The notes beneath the pieces were generated by a model. That model had not been told where the DNA came from. It made no database searches and saw nothing but the letters and a program-made list of their open reading frames with translations. A stretch of DNA of 64,000 nt from Arhodomonas sp052060015 (GTDB taxonomy: Bacteria; Pseudomonadota; Gammaproteobacteria; Nitrococcales; Nitrococcaceae): NCBI RefSeq assembly GCF_052060015.1, contig NZ_JBPODZ010000002.1, positions 124,001-188,000 on the forward strand, in the 5' to 3' direction. Position 1 is the stretch's first letter; each line of letters starts with the position of its first letter. The position numbers and the translations under genes were made by a program. This document shows, one piece after another, positions 26,101 to 35,250 of the stretch.

Positions 26101-27195
26101 TCAGGTAGCGGTGTCGCTCTCCCCGTGGCGTCGCTCCCCACCACGTACCGCCGACTCGGGCTGTTCCCGGTCCTTGACCTGCTCGTACCAGCGATCATGG
26201 TGCTGCGTCGCCCACTCCCGGGAGACGTAACCGGTGGTCATCCCCTCCAGGGCGCCCTCGGTACCCACGGTGCCGATGTAGGCATGGCCGAAGAACAACG
26301 AGATCCAGGCGATGGCGGCCACGGCATGGATGATGTTGGCGGTCTGCATGGTGGAACGGGTCTGCTCCAGGTTCGGGAAGTCTAGGATGACCCCGGTGAC
26401 GCAGACCGCGCCCCCCACCAGGGCCACGAACCAGAACCAGACCTTCTCCCCACCATTGAAGCGCCCGGCATGGAGGGTGCGCCCCTTGAGGAAACCGCCG
26501 CCGGCCTTGAACCAACCCCAATCCTCTCGACTGGGGATGTTGAACCACACCCACGCGAGGACCATCACGGCGACGCACAGGGTGAAGAAGGGGCCGATGT
26601 AATTGTGCAGGTTCATGGCCACCGTGGCCCAGGCGGCGAACCCCTCGGGGCCCAGCACGGGGATCAGCACGGCGCGCCCGAACAGGAGGCTCAAACCGGT
26701 GATCGCCAGGATGATGAACAGCGTCGCAACCACCCAGTGCAGCACCCGCTCCCAGAGCTTCCAGCGGGGTACCACATAGCCCGAGCGTGGCTCGTGGAGG
26801 CGATGACGGCCGGAGATCACCCATACGAGGGCGATACCCACCAGGGCGATGGCCATCAGCCACGGTGTCAGCCCCGCCACCGGCCCGTTGCGGACCTGGC
26901 GCCAGTTCTCGCCGCCGTTCTGGATCAGCACGCCTGCCTCGGGCCCGCCGACGGTGGTCACCCCGGCATTCCCCTGGCGCGCCTGCCGCCAGCTCTCGGC
27001 CCGCGGATTGTCACCTTGCCACCCTTGCGCCCCCAGGGCAGCGCCTCCCCGCTCGGCCACCGCGGCAGTGGGGTTGTCCGCCTCCTGCTGGGCGAACGCA
27101 ACGTACACGTAGCCGCTCATGGGCAGCAGGATCGCCGCCGCGACAATGAACGCCAGACTCCAGAGGATGGCCCGGCGATGGGTACCTTGTCTCAT
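26101..27195 (-). CDS. fdhC: Formate dehydrogenase cytochrome b subunit (gamma)
   Basis: Membrane anchor of 364 residues carrying b-type haems and passing electrons to the quinone pool. It has an N-terminal membrane segment, a periplasmic stretch (about residues 30-105), and then a four-helix cytochrome b core with WERVLHWVVATLFIILAITG, NLHNYIGPFFTLCV and HAVAAIAWISLFFGHAYIG supplying His ligands. The C-terminal EGMTTGYVSREWATQHHDRW is typical of FDH gamma subunits. It is the last gene of the fdh operon, convergent with the MoeA-PBP gene 41 bases away. Confidence 0.93.
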   Translation of the reverse strand: MRQGTHRRAILWSLAFIVAAAILLPMSGYVYVAFAQQEADNPTAAVAERGGAALGAQGWQGDNPRAESWRQARQGNAGVTTVGGPEAGVLIQNGGENWRQVRNGPVAGLTPWLMAIALVGIALVWVISGRHRLHEPRSGYVVPRWKLWERVLHWVVATLFIILAITGLSLLFGRAVLIPVLGPEGFAAWATVAMNLHNYIGPFFTLCVAVMVLAWVWFNIPSREDWGWFKAGGGFLKGRTLHAGRFNGGEKVWFWFVALVGGAVCVTGVILDFPNLEQTRSTMQTANIIHAVAAIAWISLFFGHAYIGTVGTEGALEGMTTGYVSREWATQHHDRWYEQVKDREQPESAVRGGERRHGESDTAT

Positions 27196-27240
27196 GTTCT
27201 CGACCTCCTCCGGGTCATCCCGCCTCCGGCGGCGGGATCC

Positions 27241-27444
27241 CTAGCGATCCTTCTGGACCTGCTCGAAGCGACGGTTCAGGCGCTCCCGGAGCTCACCGTC
27301 CCGCAACTTCGCCAGCAATGGGTCGGAGCTACCTTTGTACTGGCCGGGCTCATAGAGGGTCACGTCCGTATCCTCGTAGCAGCCCGACAGGCCGACCCCG
27401 GAGACGAGGAGGACCAGCAGGCCGGCAGGCAGCATTCGGCTCAT
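27241..27444 (-). CDS. Small predicted lipoprotein in fdh operon
   Basis: A 67-residue protein with a lipoprotein signal: hydrophobic LPAGLLVLLVSGVGL followed by lipobox LSGC with Cys near residue 22. The mature part, about 45 residues, is charged and contains YEPGQYKGSSDPLLAKL then an Arg/Glu-rich helix. It lies between fdhB and fdhC. I do not know a characterised homologue; its position suggests an assembly or stabilising role for the membrane formate dehydrogenase (inference). Confidence 0.7.
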   Translation of the reverse strand: MSRMLPAGLLVLLVSGVGLSGCYEDTDVTLYEPGQYKGSSDPLLAKLRDGELRERLNRRFEQVQKDR

Positions 27445-27459
27445 AATCCCTCCCCCCGG

Positions 27460-28050
27460 CTAGACGCCGGCCCCGTAGGCCTTCTCCCAGCCCCAGGTGG
27501 AAGGACGACCGGAGCGGCGCATCACCCGCTCGCGGTAGATGTCCGCCACCATGTCGCCGTCACCGGCCAGCAGGGCCTTCGTCGAGCACATCTCCGCGCA
27601 GGCCGGCAGCTTACCCTCGGCGATGCGATTGCTGCCGTAGCGCTCGTACTCCTCGGCACTGTTGTCCTCCTCCGGCCCGCCGGCACAGAAGGTGCATTTG
27701 TCCATCTTGCCGCGGACGCCGAAGGCCTCCTGTTGCGGATACTGCGGTGCCCCGAACGGGCAGGCATAGAAGCAATAGCCGCAGCCGATGCAGAGGTCCT
27801 TGTCGTGGAGGACGATGCCATCCTCGGTGGTATAGAAGCAGTCCACCGGGCAGACCGCCGCGCAGGGGGCATCGGTGCAGTGCATGCACGCCACGGAGAT
27901 GGACTTCTCCCCGGGGACACCGTCGTTGAGGGTGATCACGCGGCGGCGATTCACGCCCCACGGCACCTCGTTCTCGTTCTTGCAGGCGGTGACGCAGGCA
28001 TTGCACTCGATGCAGCGCTCGGCGTCACAGAGAAACTTCATTCGCGCCAT
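27460..28050 (-). CDS. fdhB: Formate dehydrogenase iron-sulfur subunit (beta)
   Basis: Electron-transfer subunit of 196 residues with four 4Fe-4S cluster motifs: CIECNACVTACKNE, CMHCTDAPCAAVCPVDC, CIGCGYCFYACPFG and a final set including CTFC and CAEMC. It lacks the C-terminal membrane helix present in E. coli FdnH, so membrane attachment must come from the cytochrome b subunit. It carries electrons from the active-site subunit to the haems. It is 30 bases downstream of fdhA. Confidence 0.95.
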   Translation of the reverse strand: MARMKFLCDAERCIECNACVTACKNENEVPWGVNRRRVITLNDGVPGEKSISVACMHCTDAPCAAVCPVDCFYTTEDGIVLHDKDLCIGCGYCFYACPFGAPQYPQQEAFGVRGKMDKCTFCAGGPEEDNSAEEYERYGSNRIAEGKLPACAEMCSTKALLAGDGDMVADIYRERVMRRSGRPSTWGWEKAYGAGV

Positions 28051-28080
28051 GGCGGTCTTCTCCCTGGTCCAGCCGTTCCG

Positions 28081-31038
28081 TTACGCCGCTGAGATCTCAC
28101 ACAGGGTGGACTTGGTCTCCTGCATCAGCGTCACCGAGTCATACCCATAGGTGGTCGCCGTGTTGCAGGCCTCGCCGCGGACGATGGGCGCCGTCCCTTC
28201 CGGATAGCGATCCAACAGGTCCTCGCCCTGGAACCAGCCGCCGAAGTGGAAGGGCGTCCAGACCACACCGCGGCCCACGCGGGGTGTCACCATTGCGCGG
28301 ACCTTGATGCGGCCCCCCTCGGGGCCCTCCAGCCACACCCACTGGCCGTCCTCGAGGGCGCGGTCGTTGGCATCGGCCGGGTTGATCTCCACGAACATCT
28401 CCTGCTGCAGCTCGGCAAGCCAGGAGTTGGAGCGTGTCTCCTCGCCGCCGCCCTCGTACTCGGTCAGCCGGCCGCTGGTGAACACCAGGGGATACTGTCG
28501 CGAGTGGTCGGTCTGCTGGATCGAGTCGTACCGGGTCGGCAACCGCCACAGGGCCTTGCGGTCCTCATAGGTCCGGTACTGCTCCACCAGATCGAAGCGC
28601 GGCGTGTACAACGGCTCCCGGTGCACCGGGATCGGGTCCGGGAATTGCCAGACCTCACAGCGGGCCTTCGCGTTGCCGAACGGCGCGCAGCCGTGGGCGA
28701 TGGCCACCCGCTGGATCCCGCCGGAGAGGTCGGTCTTCCAGTTGACGCCGTCGAGGGCACCGTCACTGCCGTCGCCGGAGGCGCCGGCCACCGCCCGGAT
28801 CACATCCATCTCGTCGCCGGTGAGATCCCCGGCCCAGCCGAGCTGGCGCAGCATGCCGAAGGTGAATTCGGGGTGACCGTCCTCGATCTCCGAGCCCTCC
28901 GGATAGGAACCCTCCGCCAGCAGGGTCTCGCCGTCGCGCTCCACCCCGAAGCGTGCACGGAAGCACAGGCCGCCCTCGGCCACCGGTTTGCTGGTGTCGT
29001 AGAGGATGGGGGTGCCGGGGTGCCCCATCTCCGCCGTCCCCCAGCACGGCCAGGGCAGGCCGTAGTACTCGCCATCCAGTGGCCCGCCTACCGCTTGCAG
29101 CGTGGTGGTGTCGAAGGTGGCCCGCTGCTCAGTGTGACGCTTCAATCGCTCGGGGCTCTGGCCGGTATAGCCGATGGTCCAGGTGCCGCGGTTGATCTCC
29201 CGCAGGGTGTCCTCGACGCTCGGCATCCCGTCCTCCACGGCGATGTGCTTGAACATCTCCTCGGCGAAGCCGAACTTCTCGGCGAAGAGATAGAGGATCT
29301 CGGCATCGGTCTTGGACTCGAACAGCGGCTCGACGACCTTCTCCCGCCACTGCAGGGATCGGTTGGAGGCGGTCACCGAGCCCGGCTGCTCGAACTGGGT
29401 ACAGGTGGGCAGCAGGTAGACCCCGTCGCTGCGCTCGCTCATCACCGCCAGATGGGTGGGATAAGGGTCCGAGATCACCACCAAATCCAGCTGCTCGACG
29501 GCCTTCTTCATGTCCACGCCGCGGGACTGGGAGTTCACCGCGTGGCCTTGGAAGAACACCGCCTTGAAGTTGCTTCGCTGGGAGAGGTTCTCCGGGGATT
29601 CGAGGACGCCGTCCACCCAGCGGGACACCGGGATGCCCTCGATATTCATGGTGTAGGCCATGCTGCCGCCGCCGGCGTCGTACTGCTGAGAGGTGTCGAA
29701 GCGCCCCCGTAGCCACTCATAATCCACGTCCCAGACCCGGCACCAGTGCCGCCAAGCGCCCTCCGACAGCCCATAGTAACCGGGCAGGGTGTGGCTGTTG
29801 GGACCCACATCGGTGGCACCCTGCACGTTGTCATGGCCGCGGAAGATATTGGCACCGCCGCCGCTGACGCCGATGTTGCCCAGGGCCAGCTGGAGGATGC
29901 AGTAGGCCCGGGTGTTGTTGTTGCCGATGTGGTGCTGGGTCCCGCCCATGCACCACACGATGGTACCGGGGTGGTTCTCCGCCAGGACCCGGGCCGCCTC
30001 GCGGACCGTATCCTCCGGCACGCCGGTGATATCCTCGACCACCTCCGGCGTCCACTGCTCCACTTCGGCGCGGACCTTGTCCATGCCGTAGACGCGCTGG
30101 GCGATATAGTCGCTGTGTTCCCAGCCATTGCCGAAGATGTGCCAGAGCAGGCCCCAGACCAACGGGATGTCCGTACCCGGGCGCAGTCGCACGTAGAGGT
30201 CGGCGTGGGCGGCGGTACGGGTGAAACGGGGGTCACAGACGATGACGCGGCAGCCGTTCTCCTTGGCCCGGAGGATGTGCTGCATCGCCACCGGATGCGC
30301 CTCGGCGGCGTTGCTGCCGATGAAGATCGCCGACTTGGCGTTATGGATATCATTGAAGGAATTCGTCATCGCCCCGTAGCCCCAGGTGTTGGCCACCCCG
30401 GCGACGGTGGTGGAATGGCAGATTCGGGCCTGGTGGTCGATGTTGTTGCTGCCCCAGAAGGCGGCGAACTTCCGCTGCAGGTAGGAACCCTCGTTGCTCG
30501 CCTTCGACGAGCCGCACCAGAAGATGGCATCCGGCCCGTGCTCCTCGCGGATCCGGAGGAACTCATCGCCGATTTCCTCCACCGCCTGATCCCAGTCGAT
30601 GCGCCGCCAACGCCCGCCTTCGAGCTTCATCGGGTACTTCAGCCGCTTCTCGCCCATGCCGTGCTCTCGCACGGAGGCCCCCTTGGCGCAATGGCCGCCG
30701 AGGTTGAACGGCGAGTCGAAGTCCGGCTCCTGGCCGGTCCAGACGCCGTTCTGCACCTCGGCCATCACGCCGCAGCCCACCGAGCAGTGGGTACACACCG
30801 AGCGGCGGATCTCCGTGGCCACATCGGGCCGGCGCGTGTGGTCCTCGTCCTGGGCCTCGGCCCGGCGCATCATGCTCGGCCCCAGCGCGGCGGCGCCCAG
30901 CGCACCGGCGCCGGCGGCGAGCCCGGAACGACGCAGGAAGGCGCGCCGGTCCATGGGGGCCGAGAGGATGCCGGTCGCGCCCGTCCCGTGCCCCGCTGCA
31001 GCGGTGTCCGTATCTACCTGCTTGCGGATCAGTTTCAT
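28081..31038 (-). CDS. fdhA: Formate dehydrogenase catalytic subunit (Mo/W-bis-MGD, Cys type)
   Basis: Periplasmic formate-oxidising subunit, about 985 residues. The twin-arginine signal is MDRRAFLRRSGLAAG near residues 29-43. A 4Fe-4S cluster is bound by Cys 82, 85, 89 and 117 (CTHCSVGC, then HCAKG). The metal ligand is Cys 207 in ARICHSTTVAGV, so it does not need selenocysteine. IWCMGGTQHHIGNNN and the C-terminal molybdopterin-binding domain are intact. ATG 31038 follows GGGGAGAGAG; a longer upstream frame would run into the preceding gene. Nearby tungstate genes hint that tungsten may be the metal (inference). Confidence 0.96.
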   Translation of the reverse strand: MKLIRKQVDTDTAAAGHGTGATGILSAPMDRRAFLRRSGLAAGAGALGAAALGPSMMRRAEAQDEDHTRRPDVATEIRRSVCTHCSVGCGVMAEVQNGVWTGQEPDFDSPFNLGGHCAKGASVREHGMGEKRLKYPMKLEGGRWRRIDWDQAVEEIGDEFLRIREEHGPDAIFWCGSSKASNEGSYLQRKFAAFWGSNNIDHQARICHSTTVAGVANTWGYGAMTNSFNDIHNAKSAIFIGSNAAEAHPVAMQHILRAKENGCRVIVCDPRFTRTAAHADLYVRLRPGTDIPLVWGLLWHIFGNGWEHSDYIAQRVYGMDKVRAEVEQWTPEVVEDITGVPEDTVREAARVLAENHPGTIVWCMGGTQHHIGNNNTRAYCILQLALGNIGVSGGGANIFRGHDNVQGATDVGPNSHTLPGYYGLSEGAWRHWCRVWDVDYEWLRGRFDTSQQYDAGGGSMAYTMNIEGIPVSRWVDGVLESPENLSQRSNFKAVFFQGHAVNSQSRGVDMKKAVEQLDLVVISDPYPTHLAVMSERSDGVYLLPTCTQFEQPGSVTASNRSLQWREKVVEPLFESKTDAEILYLFAEKFGFAEEMFKHIAVEDGMPSVEDTLREINRGTWTIGYTGQSPERLKRHTEQRATFDTTTLQAVGGPLDGEYYGLPWPCWGTAEMGHPGTPILYDTSKPVAEGGLCFRARFGVERDGETLLAEGSYPEGSEIEDGHPEFTFGMLRQLGWAGDLTGDEMDVIRAVAGASGDGSDGALDGVNWKTDLSGGIQRVAIAHGCAPFGNAKARCEVWQFPDPIPVHREPLYTPRFDLVEQYRTYEDRKALWRLPTRYDSIQQTDHSRQYPLVFTSGRLTEYEGGGEETRSNSWLAELQQEMFVEINPADANDRALEDGQWVWLEGPEGGRIKVRAMVTPRVGRGVVWTPFHFGGWFQGEDLLDRYPEGTAPIVRGEACNTATTYGYDSVTLMQETKSTLCEISAA

Positions 31039-31069
31039 CGTCTCTCTCCCCCTGCTGGCCCGTGGCGGC

Positions 31070-31288
31070 TCAGAACCGGGCCAGGTCGTAGTACCGACGC
31101 ACGTGCTCGCTCTCCTGGTAACCCCGTGCCCGGCCGGCGTCGTCCTTGCCAGCGGGCTTGTCCGCACGCGCGGTATCGGCGCTCACCCTCACCCCGGCCG
31201 CGGCGGCACCGGCCGCCAACGTACCGCCGGCGGCGACACCGCGTAGGAAACGCCTCCGGGGAAGGGAGGTGGGTGTCTTATCGGTCAT
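31070..31288 (-). CDS. Formate dehydrogenase-region Tat-signal small protein
   Basis: A 72-residue protein consisting mainly of a twin-arginine signal (SLPRRRFLRGVAAGGTLAAG, residues 8-27) plus a short tail ending ESEHVRRYYDLARF. This matches the FdhX-type protein repeatedly found upstream of Tat-exported formate dehydrogenases. It overlaps the torD-like stop by four bases and lies 31 bases before fdhA. It may assist export or assembly; the mechanism is unknown. Confidence 0.88.
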   Translation of the reverse strand: MTDKTPTSLPRRRFLRGVAAGGTLAAGAAAAGVRVSADTARADKPAGKDDAGRARGYQESEHVRRYYDLARF

Positions 31289-31923
31289 GGCATTGCTCTC
31301 CCGGAACGAAGGGGATTGTCATCGGCGGCCAGCCCCAGGTACTGCTTCTCCAGGACGGCAAAGCGCTCGCCGAGACGGGCCGCGGCCGCATAGAAATCCG
31401 CGCTCGGTGCGCCCTGCACATCCCCCATGAAGCGCTCCACCCAGGGGGCCAGGAACTCGGCGAAAAAGCCCCGCTGGACGCCCAGGTCGGCACCCTCATC
31501 GGGCGCGGCAAGGGTACCCATAACGTCGAACAGGGCGGCGATGTGATCCTCCGGCTCGCTGACACCCTCCTGGCGCTCAAAGCCGAGATCCCCCAACCGT
31601 GAGCGCAGGGCCACCAGGGGGCGGCCCATCAGGAAGCCGGTGAGGTACCAGCTGGCGTAGGGGACGACCTCGCCGCGACCGAGGCCGATGAACAGGTCCT
31701 GGAATTCTCCGTCGAGGACATCGACGGGGGCCGAACCGGCGGCCTCACCGAGATTCGCCCAAGCCTCGGCCACCGGGCCGGTGGTCTCGGGCCGCCGCGC
31801 CGCGACCAGCGCATCAAGCAAACGACGATCCGGCGGTGGCGCGAACAAGCGGGCCAGCAGGCGATAGGTCTCGCCCCGGATGGCATCATCCGTATCCATA
31901 CCCGGCCCATCATCGTCAACCAT
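31285..31923 (-). CDS. TorD/DmsD-family molybdoenzyme chaperone
   Basis: A 212-residue, all-helical cytoplasmic protein that would bind the FdhA signal peptide and help cofactor insertion before Tat export. Motifs include ETYRLLARLFAPPPD near the N-terminus, YASWYLTGFLMGRPL, and PEDHIAALFDVMG. ATG 31923 has GGGAGGAG about seven bases upstream; the preceding TTG is less likely. It is the first gene of the fdh operon and its promoter is visible at 31957-31985. Confidence 0.9.
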   Translation of the reverse strand: MVDDDGPGMDTDDAIRGETYRLLARLFAPPPDRRLLDALVAARRPETTGPVAEAWANLGEAAGSAPVDVLDGEFQDLFIGLGRGEVVPYASWYLTGFLMGRPLVALRSRLGDLGFERQEGVSEPEDHIAALFDVMGTLAAPDEGADLGVQRGFFAEFLAPWVERFMGDVQGAPSADFYAAAARLGERFAVLEKQYLGLAADDNPLRSGRAMP

Positions 31924-31956
31924 CAAGCGCTCCTCCCTGGGGCGGCTTACTGTACT

Positions 31957-32007
31957 GGTATAGACAGAAGTCGCGGGTGTCGCAAATATTTTCGACGTTG
32001 CAGCGCA
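31957..32007 (-). promoter_or_regulatory. Promoter of torD-fdhABC operon
   Basis: Minus-strand -35 TTGCGA (31980-31985), 17-base spacer, -10 TATACC (31957-31962), about 35 bases before the torD-like start. Just upstream lies an A/T block (AAAATATTT) and the palindromic sequence TTGCAGCGCA (31998-32007), which recurs in three other promoters of the window. Confidence 0.6.
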
Positions 32008-32021
32008 TTATCGCAGCGCCG

Positions 32022-33680
32022 TCACCGGTAACGCTCCAGGCCACCCTCTTCGGCAAGGAGATCACGCACCCGGCACTCCTCGCACATCTTCAGCCGCCTC
32101 ATCGAGCGCTCATCAGCGAACATCCAGTGTTCGGCGAGCTGGGAGGTAATACGGTCGATCACCCCCTCGGTGGCGAAGGCCTTGCCACAGCTCACGCAGT
32201 GGAACGGCCGTTCCTCGTGGACCACCCGGGGCTCGGCGGCGGTCTGCGCATGGACATCCATGCGCGGTGCCAGGGTGATGGCGTCCTCCGGGCAGGCCCG
32301 CTCGCAGATCCCGCACTGTACGCAGCGGTCCTCGGCAAAAAGCAGCTGCGGGCTGGAGCCCGCGCTGCTCAACGCCTCCACCGGGCACACCGAGGCACAG
32401 GCCATACAGAGGGTGCAGGCAGAGTCGTCGACTGCGACGGTACCGAAGGGGGCGCCCGGACTCAGCGTGAAGGCGGCCGGTGGTGGATCGGCGAGGGCGA
32501 ACAACGCGCGCTGCCAGACCTCGCGTTTGCTGCCGCTGACGCTGAAATGGGTCTCCAGGCTCCGGGGGGCACGCTCGCTGAGCTCGCCCAGCGCTTCCCG
32601 CAGCTCCACGGCGCCCCCCGCCACACGAACGCACCCCGCCGACAGGCCGATGCCCTCGAGCACCTCCCCGGCGAAGTGTCGTTGCGAACGGGTCGCCGCC
32701 GCCAGGCTGGGCTCCGGTGCCGGCGGCAACAGGATGAGGACATCGGAGACGCCGAAGGCGAGCAGCGCCGTCCACACCTCGGGGCCAACGCTGCCGACGT
32801 CCTCCACCGCCACCGGCAGCACGCGCTCCGGGAGCTCGTCGGCCATCGCCTGCAGGAGCTCGGCCCCCGCATCGTCATCATGGAAGAGGATGCAGGGCGG
32901 CGGGGCCTCGTGACTGCGGTAGGCATCCACGGCGCTTCGAAGGACCCCGAGCAGATCGGTGGCATCCGGGAAGGCATAGGCCATGGCCCCCGAGGGGCAG
33001 ACCGTGGCGCAGCTGCCGCAGCCCTGGCAGAGATAGGGGTCAACCTGCACCCGCTCACCGAGTGAGCGTATGGCACCAGTGGCGCAGGCGTCGAGACAGC
33101 GCGTACAGCCACCGATGCGGCGGCTGCCATGGGCACAGAGCATCTCCTGATAGGCGAAATAGCGGGGCTTACGGAAGCCCCCGATCAGCTGCGGGAGATC
33201 CCGCAACGCCTGCGTGAGGGCCTCGGCGTCCTCCCCCACGCGGTGGTAGCCCACCGGCGGGCGCTCCACCTCCAGGTGAGGCGCGGGGGAGAGATCGAGC
33301 ACCTGGTCGAAACAGGTGCGTCCCTGACGCCACAGGGACGCCAGATTGCGCACGGCACCGTCGCGCTGGATCCACGCCTCGAAGGCCCCGAGATGGCCGG
33401 CGACACCCTCGGGGCGACCCACCGCGATGACGTGGGCCGCCGCCTCGCCACCGCCGGCGCTACCGTCCTCGTCCACCACGGCGCATTCCAGGGCACCGTC
33501 AAGGGCGCGGAGGGCCTCGAGGGCGCGTTCCCCCGGCCCGAGCACCAGCAGCTCCCGCCCGGCCTCGTAGTCGACGAACCCCTCCAGTTGCAGGCGCGCC
33601 CGGGCCAGCACCTCAAGGGCGGCCTGGCGCGCAGCACTGGCCCCTTCCGGCAGATCAAGCGCCTGAAGGCCGATCTCCAT
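32022..33680 (-). CDS. Multi-cluster ferredoxin-like 4Fe-4S protein of fdh island
   Basis: A 552-residue protein. An N-terminal region of about 200 residues has no obvious cofactor motif (VLGPGERALEALRALDGALE). It is followed by Cys motifs for several 4Fe-4S clusters: CTRCLDACATGAI, CQGCGSCATVCPSGAM, CTLCMACASVCPVEAL and CVQCGICERACPEDAI. Two further Cys pairs near the C-terminus (CVSCGKAF, CEECRVRDL) resemble a zinc or rubredoxin-like site. Start 33680 is chosen for GGAGAGG upstream. It is probably a cytoplasmic electron carrier for FDH maturation or reverse electron flow (inference). Confidence 0.85.
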   Translation of the reverse strand: MEIGLQALDLPEGASAARQAALEVLARARLQLEGFVDYEAGRELLVLGPGERALEALRALDGALECAVVDEDGSAGGGEAAAHVIAVGRPEGVAGHLGAFEAWIQRDGAVRNLASLWRQGRTCFDQVLDLSPAPHLEVERPPVGYHRVGEDAEALTQALRDLPQLIGGFRKPRYFAYQEMLCAHGSRRIGGCTRCLDACATGAIRSLGERVQVDPYLCQGCGSCATVCPSGAMAYAFPDATDLLGVLRSAVDAYRSHEAPPPCILFHDDDAGAELLQAMADELPERVLPVAVEDVGSVGPEVWTALLAFGVSDVLILLPPAPEPSLAAATRSQRHFAGEVLEGIGLSAGCVRVAGGAVELREALGELSERAPRSLETHFSVSGSKREVWQRALFALADPPPAAFTLSPGAPFGTVAVDDSACTLCMACASVCPVEALSSAGSSPQLLFAEDRCVQCGICERACPEDAITLAPRMDVHAQTAAEPRVVHEERPFHCVSCGKAFATEGVIDRITSQLAEHWMFADERSMRRLKMCEECRVRDLLAEEGGLERYR

Positions 33681-34287
33681 GATCCTCTCCATCCACGGGT
33701 GAATCTTGCGGCGCCGTACCGGTATCCCGGCTGTATGCGCCGGTGTCCCCGGCGAGCTCGCCTTCAACGGCCCCCTCCGGGGTGCCCGCCTGCTGCCCCT
33801 CGGCGGTCGCATCCGTGCGGGACTCCTCCCCGGTGGCGGCCTGGTCCTGCTCGGCGGCGAGGCGGCGCTCCGACTGCAGCCGCATATCCGAGGTCACGGT
33901 ATCGCCGAGGGGCGTGAAGGCGCGATAGTCGCCGTCGTAGTCATCCAGCCCGTCGCGGAGCTGGAACTTGGGCATGCGAAACAGCCGGCGCAGGGCCTGG
34001 CGGCGTAGCGCCTCGCTGACCCCCTCGGAGAAGAAGCCGCTGACGTCCGTATCCTCGGTGAGGCTCTCCACCGGGGGCATGTCGTCGTCCGTGAGCACCG
34101 CGGGATCGCCGCCCCCCTCGGGGTCATCCCCCGGTGTCGCCTCCGACACGCTGGCGCCGGGTTCCGAAGTATCGGCGGCAGGCGGCGGTGCATCATCGCC
34201 GACGTCGCGCTTGCGCCGCGACCAGCGCCGCAGGAAAGGCTCGCCGCCGGGCGGGTCCCCGCCCTGGGGGTCATCGGCCGTCGTCAT
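33655..34287 (-). CDS. DUF3306 domain-containing protein
   Basis: A 210-residue acidic protein. The N-terminal FLRRWSRRK motif and the central block DMPPVESLTEDTDVSGFFS, then LFRMPKFQLRDGLDDYD, define DUF3306. Its C-terminal third is low-complexity Gly/Glu/Ala-rich and likely disordered. It overlaps the FeS-protein gene by 26 bases and DUF3305 by 17. DUF3305/DUF3306 pairs are known neighbours of formate dehydrogenase genes but uncharacterised. Confidence 0.85.
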   Translation of the reverse strand: MTTADDPQGGDPPGGEPFLRRWSRRKRDVGDDAPPPAADTSEPGASVSEATPGDDPEGGGDPAVLTDDDMPPVESLTEDTDVSGFFSEGVSEALRRQALRRLFRMPKFQLRDGLDDYDGDYRAFTPLGDTVTSDMRLQSERRLAAEQDQAATGEESRTDATAEGQQAGTPEGAVEGELAGDTGAYSRDTGTAPQDSPVDGEDHGDRPSGA

Positions 34288-34762
34288 CGCTGGACCTCCG
34301 TCGGCCCCGGCGCCTGGGCCGGGGCTGATAGTGCGTCATCACGAAACGCTCCAGTACCTCCTGTACCGGCGCCGGGATCACCACCTCGAAGACCTCGCCG
34401 TCGCCCTCGAGCTGCCGCGTGGCCTCGTCCTGGTCCAGGGTCACCATTACCGGCACCAGCTGCCCGGCGCTGTCCGGCCGGCAGATCACGAAGGCCCGCG
34501 GCCGGGTGCCGGTGAGATTGAACCAGTAGGTCTCGGCGTTGGAGCGCACCAGCCGGAAACGAAGCCCGCGCCAGAGGTAGTCGGAGGTGCCCTCCACCGC
34601 GTGCACGACACCGCCGCTCGGCGTCTCTCCGTGGCCTTCCTCGTCGGGAAGCAATCCGGCCACCTCCCAGGCGGGATAGGACCAGCCGCGATGCACCCGC
34701 TGCGTACAGCGCATGAGGACGCTGACGGGGAGGACCGTGACCTCGGGCGCCGTCGTGCTCAC
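34271..34762 (-). CDS. DUF3305 domain-containing protein
   Basis: A 163-residue soluble protein. It matches DUF3305 through PVSVLMRCTQRVHRGW, SYPAWEVAGLLPD, YLWRGLRFRLVRSNAETYWF and the PAPVQEVLERFVMTHYQ C-terminal region, followed by an Arg-rich tail. Overlaps at both ends (four bases with the upstream gene, 17 with DUF3306) show a tight operon. Function unknown; likely FDH maturation by association. Confidence 0.85.
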   Translation of the reverse strand: MSTTAPEVTVLPVSVLMRCTQRVHRGWSYPAWEVAGLLPDEEGHGETPSGGVVHAVEGTSDYLWRGLRFRLVRSNAETYWFNLTGTRPRAFVICRPDSAGQLVPVMVTLDQDEATRQLEGDGEVFEVVIPAPVQEVLERFVMTHYQPRPRRRGRRRSSDDDGR

Positions 34763-35250
34763 GAGGTACCCTCCGGGACGAAGCGTATCGGTTGGCCCGC
34801 CTGCCAGTCGGCGGGCTGCGGCCGGTGAATGCGGATCTGCTCGGCGACACCCTCGCCGGTGAGTCGTCGTTGCAGCGAGAAGATGGTATTGACCGGGGCA
34901 TCAGCGAGGGAGGCGGTGTAGTCGAGCTCGCGGCGGGCCTCCTCCAGCGCCGCCTCCAGCCCCGGCGCCCCGTACTGGTCACGCAGGTGCGCCGCCAACA
35001 CCTCCGCCAACCGGCGATAGTCCAGATCCCCGATCTCCGCGACTACCGCCAGGGTCGACCAGCCGAAGCTCTCCAGGCCCAGGAAGCCACCCTCGAAGGC
35101 TGCCCGTTCCCCCCCGACGAGGGCGTCGGGATCCCGGTCACTGAAGGTGAACGCAAAGGTGCCGGTCACCAGCCACTCACCGGCATGGGCGGCGCGCGGG
35201 TACGCGTGATCGTCGGAATCGTCGAGGCGCAGACATCGCAGCAGCCGCAT
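34759..35250 (-). CDS. DUF6505-like protein of fdh island
   Basis: A 163-residue protein of unknown function beginning MRLLRCLRLDDSDDHAYPRA and containing GEWLVTGTFAFTFSDRDPD and GFLGLESFGWSTLAVV, which I associate with DUF6505. No signal peptide or metal motif is visible. It heads the DUF6505-DUF3305-DUF3306-FeS operon and diverges from the cofactor-synthesis genes. The family call is from memory and moderately sure. Confidence 0.7.
   Translation of the reverse strand: MRLLRCLRLDDSDDHAYPRAAHAGEWLVTGTFAFTFSDRDPDALVGGERAAFEGGFLGLESFGWSTLAVVAEIGDLDYRRLAEVLAAHLRDQYGAPGLEAALEEARRELDYTASLADAPVNTIFSLQRRLTGEGVAEQIRIHRPQPADWQAGQPIRFVPEGTS

Noticed and set aside
28081..31038. Selenocysteine formate dehydrogenase
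   Set aside because: The metal ligand position in ARICHSTT is a normal Cys codon and the frame has no internal TGA.
29746..31602. Long open frames (over 600 codons) antisense to fdhA
   Set aside because: They mirror the high-GC codon pattern of the real gene; the opposite strand encodes intact FdhA motifs. The same reasoning removes the other long antisense frames.
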